From positions 9,643-73,642 of the forward strand of contig DATBGZ010000032.1 of assembly GCA_036557785.1 (NCBI GenBank): 64,000 nt of DNA. Reading direction: 5' to 3'. Each line of letters starts with the position of its first letter. Positions within the stretch are counted from its first letter, which is position 1. The DNA is from DATBGZ01 sp036557785. Its GTDB lineage: Bacteria; Actinomycetota; Actinomycetes; Mycobacteriales; Micromonosporaceae. Both the position numbers and the translations under genes were made by a program. Below are positions 8,751-16,991 of this stretch, in pieces. The notes beneath the pieces were generated by a model that saw only the letters and a list, made by a program, of their open reading frames with translations, did not search any database and was not told the DNA's origin.

Positions 8751-9296
8751 TCAGGTGGCGGGGCCATGCGGGGTGCGCCGGGCCCACCAACGGCGTGAGC
8801 AGAGCGTGGCGATGCCAGCCCCGAGGGTGTTGACCAGCACGTCGTCGACGGAGGCGACCCGACCGAGGTGCAGTGCCCACTGCAGGGTCTCGACCGTGGC
8901 GGAGCCGGCCGCCGCGCCCAGCACGACCCACAGTGGACGGATCGGCCACCGAACCGGGGCGAGAAAGCCGTACGCCGCGAAGACCAGCAGGTTTCCGACG
9001 ATCTGGTAGGTCACCCAGATGGGCGGGTGCTGGAACTGGCCCCGGAGGTCCTCGAACGGGAGCACATGCACGAGTCCCGGGCCGGGCAGCGGCGTGAGGA
9101 TCATCCACAGCCAGGGTGCCGTGCCGAGGACCATGCCGACCTCGGCGATGCTGAGGCGCCACGCCTGCGCCGTGGTGATGCCGCGTGAGATCCGCAGCCC
9201 GGCCAGCCACCACGCCACGGCCGCGGCGAGCGGGATCGCGCCGACCGAGACGACGACGACCGGCAACCAGCGAGCCTGGTCACCCAGAGATTCCAC
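8751..9296 (-). CDS. VanZ family membrane protein
   Basis: Membrane protein of about 181 residues with four to five hydrophobic segments. The VanZ signature is visible near the C-terminus (SATVETLQWALHL, then VDDVLVNTLGAGI), as is a central NLLVFAAYGFLAP. VanZ proteins are linked to low-level teicoplanin resistance in enterococci, but chromosomal homologues have unknown roles. The GTG at 9296 lies 8 nt after the stop of the upstream dsbA-like gene, so translation is probably coupled; no clear Shine-Dalgarno is present and a later start is possible. Its 3' end nearly touches the convergent YbaK gene. Confidence 0.78.
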   Translation of the reverse strand: MESLGDQARWLPVVVVSVGAIPLAAAVAWWLAGLRISRGITTAQAWRLSIAEVGMVLGTAPWLWMILTPLPGPGLVHVLPFEDLRGQFQHPPIWVTYQIVGNLLVFAAYGFLAPVRWPIRPLWVVLGAAAGSATVETLQWALHLGRVASVDDVLVNTLGAGIATLCSRRWWARRTPHGPAT

Positions 9297-9304
9297 CGTT
9301 CGGG

Positions 9305-10039
9305 TTACGCGACGCGCGTGTCCCCGTCGGCCGCTGGTGCGATCCGCTGCCGGGGAACGAGGGTGGAGACGGTCGGGGCGAGGCGCTCGCGGCGGGCCAC
9401 GTCGGCGAGCACCGCGGTCATCGCGGTCATGTCCTGGGCGCCCGTGACGGCGTAGGTGCCCGCGAACACGAAGGTCGGCACCGACGTGATGCCCAGGTCG
9501 TACGCCCGGGCGAGTTGCCCGCGCACGTCGGCCGTGGCTTCCCGGGAGCCGAGCAGCCGGCCCACCCGCTCGCCCTCGAGCCCGACCTCTTCGGCGACCG
9601 CCACGAGCACCTCCGGGTCGCCGACATCGCGGCCCTCGATGAAGTGCGCGCGGTGCAGCGCCTCGACCAGCTCGGGCTGCGTGTCGGCCGTGGCGCCGGC
9701 GAAGACCGACTCGGGCTGGTCGGCGAACCACAGCAGCCGGTGCGCGTCGAAGGTGTTCGCGATGAGAGCGCGGTCGTAGTCGAGGCTGAGTCCCTCGGCC
9801 ATCGCGACGCGGCTGACCTTGGCGACCTCGGCGCGCGCGGCCTCCGGTCCGCCCAAGCGGCGGGCCAGCCAGGTCATCAGTGGCTGCCCCGCGCGCGGCA
9901 GCTCGGGATCAAGCTGGAACGGGCGCCAGCGAAGCACCGCGTCGGTGGCGAAGGGAGATCGCGCCAAAGCCGCCTCCAGACGTCGTTTGCCGAGGTAGCA
10001 CCACGGGCAGACGACGTCTGCGTAGATCTCGATCTGCAC
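9305..10039 (-). CDS. DsbA family oxidoreductase (FrnE-like)
   Basis: Thioredoxin-fold protein of 244 residues. The redox motif CPWC sits at the N-terminus (YADVVCPWCYLGKRRLEAAL), with a large helical insertion and the cis-Pro region SVPTFVFAG. There is no signal peptide, so it is cytoplasmic, like FrnE/2-hydroxychromene-2-carboxylate isomerase-like DsbA proteins. The in vivo substrate is unknown. It is the first gene of a two-gene unit with vanZ. The 100 bases upstream separate it from the end of proS and hold no clear feature. Confidence 0.88.
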   Translation of the reverse strand: MQIEIYADVVCPWCYLGKRRLEAALARSPFATDAVLRWRPFQLDPELPRAGQPLMTWLARRLGGPEAARAEVAKVSRVAMAEGLSLDYDRALIANTFDAHRLLWFADQPESVFAGATADTQPELVEALHRAHFIEGRDVGDPEVLVAVAEEVGLEGERVGRLLGSREATADVRGQLARAYDLGITSVPTFVFAGTYAVTGAQDMTAMTAVLADVARRERLAPTVSTLVPRQRIAPAADGDTRVA

Positions 10040-10141
10040 GGCCCGTCCAACAGGTTGTGAGGAGCATTCACGTCCGGCGAGGGCTAGGCTAGCCGGCTCA
10101 ACGGAGCAAGGTTCCGGTACTGCACGTGTTCATGGGACTGC

Positions 10142-11920
10142 TCACAGTTTGCCCAAAGACGCCCCGATCTCGCTAGAGAGGATCCGCACGACATCGCCGA
10201 GCGCCACGTCACGGGTCCCGCCGTCGTCGCGGCGGCGCACCTCCACGAACCCGTCGCCGAGACGGCGGCCGACCACCACGATCCACGGCGCACCGATGAG
10301 CTCGGCATCCGTCAGCCGTACGCCGACCGAGACCCCGGCGCGGTCGTCGACGAGGACGTCGAGACCCGCCCCGGCGAGCTCCGCCCCGAGCGCGGCCGCT
10401 GCGGCGACCTGCTCGTCCTTGCCTGCCGCCACGACGTGCACGTGGGCCGGCGCCACGGCAGCAGGCCAGACCAGCCCCTTCTCGTCGTGGTGCTGCTCGG
10501 CGATCGCCGCCACGAGCCGGGAGACGCCGACGCCGTAAGAGCCCATGGTGATCCGGATCGGCTTGCCGTCCGGGCCGAGCGCGTCCAGGCCGAAGGCGTC
10601 GGCGAACCGGCGGCCGAGCATGAAAATGTGACCGATCTCGATGCCGCGGCGCATCGTGAGCGCGCCGCCCTTGGTGGCGCCACAGCGCGGGCAGGGATCG
10701 CCCGGCCGGACCTCGGCCGCCTCGATCGTGCCGGCGGGCCTGAAGTCGCGGCCGGCGACCACGTTGACCGCGTGCTTGCCTGCCTCGTTGGCCCCGGTGA
10801 GCCAGGAGGTGCCCTTGACCACGCGTGGGTCGACCAGGTAGCGGATCTTCTTCTTCGCGAGGATCTGTGGCCCGATGTAGCCGCGCACGAGCGCAGGGTT
10901 GGCCGCGAAGTCCGTCGCTTCGAAGAGCGCGACCGCCGACGGGTAGAGGGAGGCCTCGAGCCGCTTCATGTCGACCTCGCGGTCGCCGGGTACGCCGACG
11001 ACGAGCACCTCCGCTTTCCCGCCGGGAGGGGTGACCTTGAGCACGACGTTCTTCAGCGTGTCGGCGGCGGTCCAGTCCGCCCGCCCGCCGAGCTTCTCGG
11101 CGTTGGCCAGGTCGACCAGGCTCTCGATGGTCGGGGTGTCGGGCGTGTCGTGGACGCTCATCGCGGGCCACGCCCGGGAATCCCCCGCCCTGGGCGCGGG
11201 GGTCACGACCGCCTCGGTGTTGGCGGCGTAGTCGCAGCTCGTGCAGCCGACGAAGGTGTCCTCGCCCGCGGGTGTCGCGGCGAGGAACTCCTCCGAGCCA
11301 CTGCCGCCCATCGCCCCCGACATCGCGGAGACGATCGTGTACTCCATGCCGAGGCGGTCGAACATGCGAATGTAAGCCTGCCGATGTCTGGCGTACGACT
11401 GCGCCAACCCGTCGTCGGAGAGATCGAAGGAGTACGAGTCCTTCATCACGAACTCGCGCCCGCGCAGCAGCCCGGCCCGGGGGCGAGCCTCGTCCCGGTA
11501 CTTGATCTGTACCTGGTACAGGATGACGGGGTAGTCCTTGTACGACGCGTAGAGGTCCTTCACCAGGAGCGTGAACATCTCCTCGTGCGTCGGGGCGAGT
11601 AGGTAGTCGGTGCCCCGACGGTCCTTGAGACGGAAGATGTCGTTGCCGTACGCCACCCACCGGCCGGACTCTTCGTACGCCTCCCGGGGCAGCAGGGCGG
11701 GGAAGTGCACCTCCTGGGCGCCGATTGCGGCCATCTCCTCGTGGACGATCATCGCGATCTTGTCCAGAACGCGCTTGCCGAGAGGCAGCCACGTGTAACC
11801 GCCCGGCGCCGCGCGGCGGATGAACCCGGCCCGGACGAGGAGCTTGTGGCTGGCCACCTCGGCCTCCGCCGGGTTCTCTCGCAACGTGCGCAAGAAGAGC
11901 GTCGACATCCTCATCAGCAC
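10142..11920 (-). CDS. proS: prolyl-tRNA synthetase
   Basis: Class II aminoacyl-tRNA synthetase that charges tRNA-Pro. At 592 residues it matches the bacterial type with an editing insertion. Catalytic motif 1/2 regions are seen at LVRAGFIRRAAPGGYTWLP and KYRDEARPRAGLLRGREF, motif 3 at MGSYGVGVSRLVAA, and the anticodon-binding domain at the C-terminus. The inserted YbaK-like editing domain lies roughly at residues 230-390, with a zinc-like CPRCG pair after it. The chosen GTG at 11920 has a TACGCT hexamer ending 7 nt upstream and no Shine-Dalgarno, which suggests a leaderless transcript; ATGs three and five codons in are alternatives. Confidence 0.96.
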   Translation of the reverse strand: MLMRMSTLFLRTLRENPAEAEVASHKLLVRAGFIRRAAPGGYTWLPLGKRVLDKIAMIVHEEMAAIGAQEVHFPALLPREAYEESGRWVAYGNDIFRLKDRRGTDYLLAPTHEEMFTLLVKDLYASYKDYPVILYQVQIKYRDEARPRAGLLRGREFVMKDSYSFDLSDDGLAQSYARHRQAYIRMFDRLGMEYTIVSAMSGAMGGSGSEEFLAATPAGEDTFVGCTSCDYAANTEAVVTPAPRAGDSRAWPAMSVHDTPDTPTIESLVDLANAEKLGGRADWTAADTLKNVVLKVTPPGGKAEVLVVGVPGDREVDMKRLEASLYPSAVALFEATDFAANPALVRGYIGPQILAKKKIRYLVDPRVVKGTSWLTGANEAGKHAVNVVAGRDFRPAGTIEAAEVRPGDPCPRCGATKGGALTMRRGIEIGHIFMLGRRFADAFGLDALGPDGKPIRITMGSYGVGVSRLVAAIAEQHHDEKGLVWPAAVAPAHVHVVAAGKDEQVAAAAALGAELAGAGLDVLVDDRAGVSVGVRLTDAELIGAPWIVVVGRRLGDGFVEVRRRDDGGTRDVALGDVVRILSSEIGASLGKL

Positions 11921-12053
11921 GTCGGCAGCGTACCTGCCATAGGGGTCCTGCCGTGCGGGTCACAGCGGCGCCGGCCCGGGTGGCCGGCGCCGCGGCGGCT
12001 TGGCAGACTCGTCCGGGGCGCGGCGGGTTGGCCCGTGCCCGGGGAGGGGACAG

Positions 12054-12845
12054 GTGCGCTGGCGCAGCTATGTCGCGGTCGGCGACAGCTTCACCGAGGG
12101 CATGAACGACATCGCCCCGGACGGCACCCTTCGGGGCTGGGCCGATCTGGTCGCCCGGCGACTCGCCGAAGAGCAGGCGGCGCGGCGCTCCACTCAGGAC
12201 GCTCACGGCTTCCGGTACGCCAACCTGGCGATCCGTGGGCGACTCTTCCACCGGATCGTGGATGAGCAGGTGCCGGCGGCGCTGCGGATGACGCCGGATC
12301 TCGTGAGCTTCGCCGGCGGTGGCAACGATGTGCTGCGCCGCAGCTTTGAGCCCGCGCCCATGCTCGCCCGCTTCGACGAGGTGGTCCGGAGGCTGCGCGC
12401 CGGCGGTGCCGACGTGCTGCTGTTCCGGTGGGTGGACGTGTCCGGACGGCTACCCGGGCGCCGGCTGATCCTTCCCCGCACGACGCTGCTCAACACTGCC
12501 GTGGCCGAGACGGGCGAGCGGCACGCAGCGATGGTCGTCGACCTCTGGGAGGACGAAGAGTTCGCCAACCCGCTGCTGTGGAGCGACGACCGGTTGCACA
12601 TGTCGTCGGCGGGGCATCGCCGCGTCGCCGCCCACGTGCTGACCCGCCTCGGCGTCTCCCCCGACCCGGCCTGGTGGGCGTCGCCGGGCCGACCACCGCG
12701 GCTGAGCTGGCGGGCGGCGAGGGCCCGGGACGTGCAGTGGGCCCGCCAGCACCTCGCGCCCTGGGTGAAGCGCCGCCTCACGGGGCGCTCCAGCGGGGAC
12801 ACGATCAGCGCCAAGCGTCCAACCCTCGCTCCGTTCCCCGACTGA
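12054..12845 (+). CDS. SGNH/GDSL hydrolase
   Basis: Predicted esterase or lipase of 263 residues with an SGNH fold. Block I is AVGDSFTEGM (nucleophile Ser), block III is GGGNDVLR, and block V is DRLHMSSAGHRRVA (catalytic Asp and His). There is no signal peptide, so it is probably cytoplasmic. The GTG at 12054 has a strong purine-rich Shine-Dalgarno (GGGGAGGGG) 5 nt upstream, which favours it over GTG/ATG codons further 5'. It is divergent from proS. The natural substrate is unknown. Confidence 0.88.
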   Translation: MRWRSYVAVGDSFTEGMNDIAPDGTLRGWADLVARRLAEEQAARRSTQDAHGFRYANLAIRGRLFHRIVDEQVPAALRMTPDLVSFAGGGNDVLRRSFEPAPMLARFDEVVRRLRAGGADVLLFRWVDVSGRLPGRRLILPRTTLLNTAVAETGERHAAMVVDLWEDEEFANPLLWSDDRLHMSSAGHRRVAAHVLTRLGVSPDPAWWASPGRPPRLSWRAARARDVQWARQHLAPWVKRRLTGRSSGDTISAKRPTLAPFPD

Positions 12846-12880
12846 GCCCATGTGTGAGCGCCGGGTGTCGATGTGCCGGC

Positions 12881-12918
12881 GAACGATCGTTCAGGCGCCG
12901 GTGACAAGGGGCTAGGCT
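12881..12918 (+). promoter_or_regulatory. TetR operator and promoter (site 1)
   Basis: The perfect 12-bp palindrome GAACGATCGTTC (12881-12892) overlaps a -35-like TTCAGG (12890-12895). After a 17-bp spacer comes TAGGCT (12913-12918), then the regulator's GTG start 8 nt later. This is a natural autorepression arrangement. The 14-mer AACGATCGTTCAGG recurs at 15303-15316 before the carboxyltransferase gene. Confidence 0.65.
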
Positions 12919-12926
12919 GGTCGCTT

Positions 12927-13589
12927 GTGACGGTGGACCAGGCGGACGGAGCCACGGCGAACACCGAGTCGGATCGAGCCGGCGCCGCCGGGGGAACCCG
13001 GGTGTCCGGCCGGCGGCGGTCGCGGAAGGCGGAGATCCTCGACGTCGCGGTGGGCCTGTTCGCGAGCCGGGGTTACCACGGGGTCTCGATGGACGACATC
13101 GGATCGGCCGCCGGAGTGACGGGCCCCGCGCTCTACCACCACTTCGCTGGCAAGGAGGCGATGCTCGCTGCTGCGCTCAACCCGGTCAGCGAGGGCCTGC
13201 TCGCGGGGGGCCGCGCCCGGGTGGCCGAGCATCCCGACGACCCGGCCGCCGCGCTTGTGGCGTTGGTCAACTTCCACGTCGATTTCGCGCTCGCCAACCC
13301 CGCGGTGATCGCGCTGCACCTGCATGAGCTCGACCGCCTGCCCGCGGAGCCGCGCAGGGAGATCCGCAGGCTGCAGCGCCTCTATGTCGAGGTCTGGGTG
13401 ACGACGCTCACCGCGGTGCGTCCCGAGCTGGACGAGGCCGAGGCCCGGGTGCTCGCGCACGCGGCCTTCGGCCTGATGAACTCCACGCCGTTCCTGTCGG
13501 TCGAGGTGGACCGCACGCGCAGTGCCGGGCTGCTGGGCTCCGCGGCCCTCGCGGCCCTCCAGTCAGCCAGCGTGGCCGCTCTGGCCTGA
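12927..13589 (+). CDS. TetR family transcriptional regulator
   Basis: Regulator of 220 residues. An N-terminal TetR helix-turn-helix follows about 30 disordered residues (RKAEILDVAVGLFASRGYHG, then VSMDDIGSAAGVTGPALYHH), with an all-helical ligand and dimerisation domain behind it. It is adjacent to biotin carboxylase, carboxyltransferase and acyl-CoA dehydrogenase genes. The same palindrome lies before its own gene and before the carboxyltransferase gene, so it probably represses this acyl-CoA module and may respond to an acyl-CoA; that role is inference. The GTG at 12927 sits 8 nt after a -10 hexamer, suggesting a leaderless mRNA. Confidence 0.88.
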   Translation: MTVDQADGATANTESDRAGAAGGTRVSGRRRSRKAEILDVAVGLFASRGYHGVSMDDIGSAAGVTGPALYHHFAGKEAMLAAALNPVSEGLLAGGRARVAEHPDDPAAALVALVNFHVDFALANPAVIALHLHELDRLPAEPRREIRRLQRLYVEVWVTTLTAVRPELDEAEARVLAHAAFGLMNSTPFLSVEVDRTRSAGLLGSAALAALQSASVAALA

Positions 13590-13675
13590 TCGCCCTGGGT
13601 TGCCCGCTGGTGACTGGCGCGTAACCCTCGCTCCGGGCGACTATGGGGCGCCAACGACCGGCGAAGGGAGGGCAC

Positions 13676-15019
13676 ATGATCGAGTCGCTGCTGGTGGCGA
13701 ACCGGGGCGAGATCGCGGCGCGGGTGATCCGGACCGCGGCCCGGCTGGGCATCCGTACGGTCGCGGTCTACTCCGAGGCCGACGCCGGGCTGCCCTTCGT
13801 CGCCCTGGCCGACGAGTCCGTACCGATCGGCCCGGCCGCGCCCGCCGAGTCCTACCGCAGCACCGAGGCGATCCTCGCCGCCGCGAAACAGACCGGCGCT
13901 GCGGCGGTGCACCCCGGGTACGGCTTCCTCTCGGAGAACACCGACTTCGCCCGCGCCGTGCAGCAGGCGGGACTGGTCTGGGTGGGACCGCCGGCCGAGG
14001 CGATCACGGCGATGGGCGACAAGATCAACGCACGCAATCTCGCCGGCTCGGCGGGCGTCCCGGTCGCCCCGGGGAGCACGGTCCCCACGACCGATGTCGA
14101 GGCGGCCGTGGCGGAGGCGGCCTGGATCGGGTATCCCGTCATGGTCAAGGCGGCGGCCGGCGGCGGCGGCATGGGCATGGCGGTGGCCGTCGACGAGACG
14201 GCGCTGCGCGGCGAGTACGAGAAGGTTCGAGCATTCGCGCAGCGGATGTACGGCGACCCGTCGATCCTGATCGAGCGCTACTTCCCCTCGGTGCGCCACA
14301 TCGAGGTGCAGATCCTCGGGCTCAGCGACGGGCGGGTGGTGGCGCTCGGTGAACGCGAGTGCTCGGTGCAGCGGCGAAACCAGAAGCTCGTCGAGGAGTC
14401 TCCCTCGCCCGCCTCGATGCTCAGCGACCAGCGCCGGGCGGCCCTGCATGCCGCGGCCGTACTGGCCGGGCAGGCCGTGGGTTACCGCAACGCCGGCACG
14501 GTGGAGTTCCTGTTCGACCCGGCCACCGCGGAGTTCTTCTTCCTGGAGATGAACACCCGCCTGCAGGTCGAGCACCCGGTGACCGAGGCCGTCTTCGGCA
14601 TCGACCTGGTCGAGCAGCAGTTGCGGGTCGCGTCCGGGCTCGGGCCGACGTTCGACCCGGACTCGCTCGCGCCGATCGGCCACGCCATCGAGCTGCGCAT
14701 CAACGCCGAGGACCCGAAGCGCTTCCTGCCCGGGCCGGGGGCCATCACCACCTGGGTCGAGCCGAGCGGGGAGGGGGTGCGGGTCGACGCCGGGTACGCG
14801 GCGGGCACCACGGTCACCCCGTACTACGACTCGCTCATGGCGAAGCTCATCGTGCACGGCACGACCCGGGCGGAGGCGATCGAACGGGCACGGGCGGCGG
14901 TAGCGGCGTTCCAGATCGCCGGGCCGAAGAACAACCTGCCCTTCCACGCCGAACTGCTGGATAACCCGGAGTTCCGCTCGGGCGAGTACGACACCGCGAT
15001 CGTCTCCCGCATGCGTTGA
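13676..15019 (+). CDS. biotin carboxylase subunit of an acyl-CoA carboxylase
   Basis: Carboxylates biotin using ATP and bicarbonate, feeding a carboxyltransferase. The 447 residues comprise a biotin carboxylase N-domain (LLVANRGEIAARVIRTA), an ATP-grasp core (VKAAAGGGGMGM, HIEVQILGLSDG, FLEMNTRLQVEHPVTE) and the C-domain. The protein stops where the biotin carboxylase module ends, so the biotin carboxyl carrier domain usually fused in actinobacterial AccA proteins is absent, and no AMKM motif is visible nearby. ATG 13676 has GGGAGG 5 nt upstream. It is likely co-transcribed with the TetR gene 86 bp upstream. Confidence 0.93.
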   Translation: MIESLLVANRGEIAARVIRTAARLGIRTVAVYSEADAGLPFVALADESVPIGPAAPAESYRSTEAILAAAKQTGAAAVHPGYGFLSENTDFARAVQQAGLVWVGPPAEAITAMGDKINARNLAGSAGVPVAPGSTVPTTDVEAAVAEAAWIGYPVMVKAAAGGGGMGMAVAVDETALRGEYEKVRAFAQRMYGDPSILIERYFPSVRHIEVQILGLSDGRVVALGERECSVQRRNQKLVEESPSPASMLSDQRRAALHAAAVLAGQAVGYRNAGTVEFLFDPATAEFFFLEMNTRLQVEHPVTEAVFGIDLVEQQLRVASGLGPTFDPDSLAPIGHAIELRINAEDPKRFLPGPGAITTWVEPSGEGVRVDAGYAAGTTVTPYYDSLMAKLIVHGTTRAEAIERARAAVAAFQIAGPKNNLPFHAELLDNPEFRSGEYDTAIVSRMR

Positions 15020-15220
15020 TCTGCCCCGGGGCAGTGCAGCGTGACCAAACTGTCACCGGTACGTGACCGTTTGATAGACCCAGCCAGCGCCCGAAGCCGT
15101 TACGTTGCGGGGCAACGGTCTCGGTGCTGTCCCAAGCCTGGGCCGTGGAGCAGCGAGCGTTCGACTCGCGTCGGCCCGCGAGGGAGACAACCACGTGGCG
15201 TCGGCGTCTACATAGAGGAG

Positions 15221-15255
15221 CGGCCCGGTGTCCCGACGGATGCCGGGCCGTTTCG
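15221..15255 (+). terminator. candidate intrinsic terminator
   Basis: CGGCCCGG (15221-15228) pairs with CCGGGCCG (15243-15250) around a 14-nt loop and is followed by TTTCG. It lies in the 330-bp gap between the biotin carboxylase and carboxyltransferase genes and would separate the two transcription units. The rest of the gap, before the operator at 15303, holds no convincing gene. Confidence 0.55.
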
Positions 15256-15302
15256 TGCCGTTCGTGGCCCATGCCCGGCGCGGGGCGGGGCGGTGTTAGC
15301 CT

Positions 15303-15316
15303 AACGATCGTTCAGG
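15303..15316 (+). promoter_or_regulatory. TetR operator (site 2)
   Basis: AACGATCGTTCAGG is identical to the core of the site before the TetR gene (12882-12895). It is preceded by CCT, giving a near-palindrome CCTAACGATCGTTCAGG. A -10-like TAGCCT (15297-15302) abuts it, so a bound repressor would block initiation. The start codon of the carboxyltransferase gene is 34 nt further on. Confidence 0.65.
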
Positions 15317-15349
15317 TTCTCGTTCATCGCTGTCCCGAGGAGCCCAGAC

Positions 15350-16915
15350 GTGACCTCCGACATGCAGGAGGCTGCGGCAGCCGCAGAGCCGCGGAGCGTG
15401 GCCGGCCCCGATCCGTCCACCCGTGAGCGGGTGCTCGCCGGCGGCGCGAAGCGATATCACGAGGCGAACGCGGCGCGGGGCAAGCTCTTCGCCCGCGACC
15501 GGATCGCCGAACTGGTCGACCTCGGGTCCTTTGTGGAGGATGGGCTCTACGCGAACGTCCTCGCCGACGGCCTGCCCGCCGACGGTGTCATCACGGGGTG
15601 TGCACGCATCGACGGCCGGCCGGTACGTCTGATGGCCAATGACAGCACGGTGAAGGCCGGGTCGTGGGGGGCCCGTACGGTCGAGAAGATCATCCGCACC
15701 ATCGAAGCCGCGTACCGCGAGGGCGTGCCGATGGTCTACCTGGTCGACTCGGCGGGTGCCCGGATCACCGACCAGGTTGACCTGTTCCCCGGACGGCGCG
15801 GTGCGGGCCACATCTTCTACAACCAGGTTCGCGCGTCGGGTTCGATCCCCCAGGTATGCGCGCTGTTCGGCCCGTCGGCGGCCGGTGGTGCCTACATCCC
15901 GGCCTTCTGCGACGTCGTGGCCATGGTGGACGGCAACGCGTCGATGTATCTCGCCTCGGATCGGATGGTCGAGATGGTCACGGGCGAGAAGACGAGCCTC
16001 GAGGAGATGGGCGGGGCCAGAGTCCACTGTGAACAGTCCGGGGTCGGCCACTTCCTGTGCGCCACGGAACGCGACGCGCTTGCGGTCGTGAAGAGATACC
16101 TGTCGTACCTGCCCGCCAACTGGCGGGGCGAACCGCCGAGCACCGGCCCGAAGGATCCGTCCGCCCTCGACCTCGGTGCGCTGGTGCCGGCGAACGAGCG
16201 ACGTGCCTTCGATATACGCCGGCTCGTGAAGGGTCTCGTCGACGAGGGATCGTATTTCGAGATCCACGAACGATGGGCACGCGAGGTGACCGTCGGATTC
16301 GCGCGGCTCGCCGGTGAGGTCGTCGCCGTGGTGGCCAACAACTCGCTGCACAAGGGCGGCGTGCTCTTCGTCGACTCCGCGGACAAGGTGACCCGGTTCG
16401 TCCAGTTGGCCGACGCCTTCAACGTTCCGCTGCTCTTCCTCGCCGACGTGCCCGGGTTCATGGTTGGCGCCGCGGTCGAGAAGCAGGGCATCATCCGGCA
16501 CGGCGCGAAGATGATCAGCGCGGTCTCGGAGGCCACGGTGCCCAAGATCTGCGTCGTGGTGCGTAAGGCGTACGGCGCCGGGCTCTACGCGATGGCCGGC
16601 CCTGGCTTCGCCCCGGACGCCACGCTCGCGCTACCCACCGCGAAGATCGCCGTGATGGGGGCGGAGGCCGCGGTGAACGCGGTCTATGCCAACAAGATCG
16701 CGGCGTTGCCGCCACCGGAGCGCGACGCCTTCGTCGCCGCGCGTCGTGCGGAGTACGAGCGCGACATCGACATCATGCGACTCGCGAGCGAGCTGGTCGT
16801 GGACGCGGTGGTGGAGCCGGCCGATCTGCGCGACGAGCTGGTCCGCCGGTTCGCCGTCGCCCGGGGCAGAGAACGCCACTTCGCCCACCGCCGCCACGGC
16901 GTCACGCCGGTCTGA
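15350..16915 (+). CDS. acyl-CoA carboxylase carboxyltransferase (beta) subunit
   Basis: Transfers the carboxyl group from biotin to an acyl-CoA. The 521 residues have two crotonase-like halves. The N-terminal half contains DSAGARITDQVDLFPG, FGPSAAGGAYIPAFCD and EEMGGARVHC; the C-terminal half contains LADVPGFMVGAAVEKQG and KAYGAGLYAMAGPGF. The overall pattern is closest to methylcrotonyl- or broad acyl-CoA carboxylases of branched-chain amino acid degradation, and the neighbouring acyl-CoA dehydrogenase fits that, but the substrate is an inference. GTG 15350 has CGAGGAG upstream. It is transcribed with the dehydrogenase 76 bp downstream and probably controlled by the TetR site at 15303. Confidence 0.93.
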   Translation: MTSDMQEAAAAAEPRSVAGPDPSTRERVLAGGAKRYHEANAARGKLFARDRIAELVDLGSFVEDGLYANVLADGLPADGVITGCARIDGRPVRLMANDSTVKAGSWGARTVEKIIRTIEAAYREGVPMVYLVDSAGARITDQVDLFPGRRGAGHIFYNQVRASGSIPQVCALFGPSAAGGAYIPAFCDVVAMVDGNASMYLASDRMVEMVTGEKTSLEEMGGARVHCEQSGVGHFLCATERDALAVVKRYLSYLPANWRGEPPSTGPKDPSALDLGALVPANERRAFDIRRLVKGLVDEGSYFEIHERWAREVTVGFARLAGEVVAVVANNSLHKGGVLFVDSADKVTRFVQLADAFNVPLLFLADVPGFMVGAAVEKQGIIRHGAKMISAVSEATVPKICVVVRKAYGAGLYAMAGPGFAPDATLALPTAKIAVMGAEAAVNAVYANKIAALPPPERDAFVAARRAEYERDIDIMRLASELVVDAVVEPADLRDELVRRFAVARGRERHFAHRRHGVTPV

Positions 16916-16991
16916 GTCCGAGTGTTCACCAGGGTCCCTCGCGCGACGTACGACGTGCGTGAGGGCACCGTCCGTCCATAGAGGAGGGCCG

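Noticed and set aside
12000..12053. Earlier start for the SGNH hydrolase
   Set aside because: GTG 12054 has a strong Shine-Dalgarno, and the upstream residues show no family similarity.
15160..15185. tRNA- or tmRNA-like T-arm (GCGTTCGACTCGC)
   Set aside because: No acceptor, D or anticodon arms can be built around it, and no resume ORF is present.
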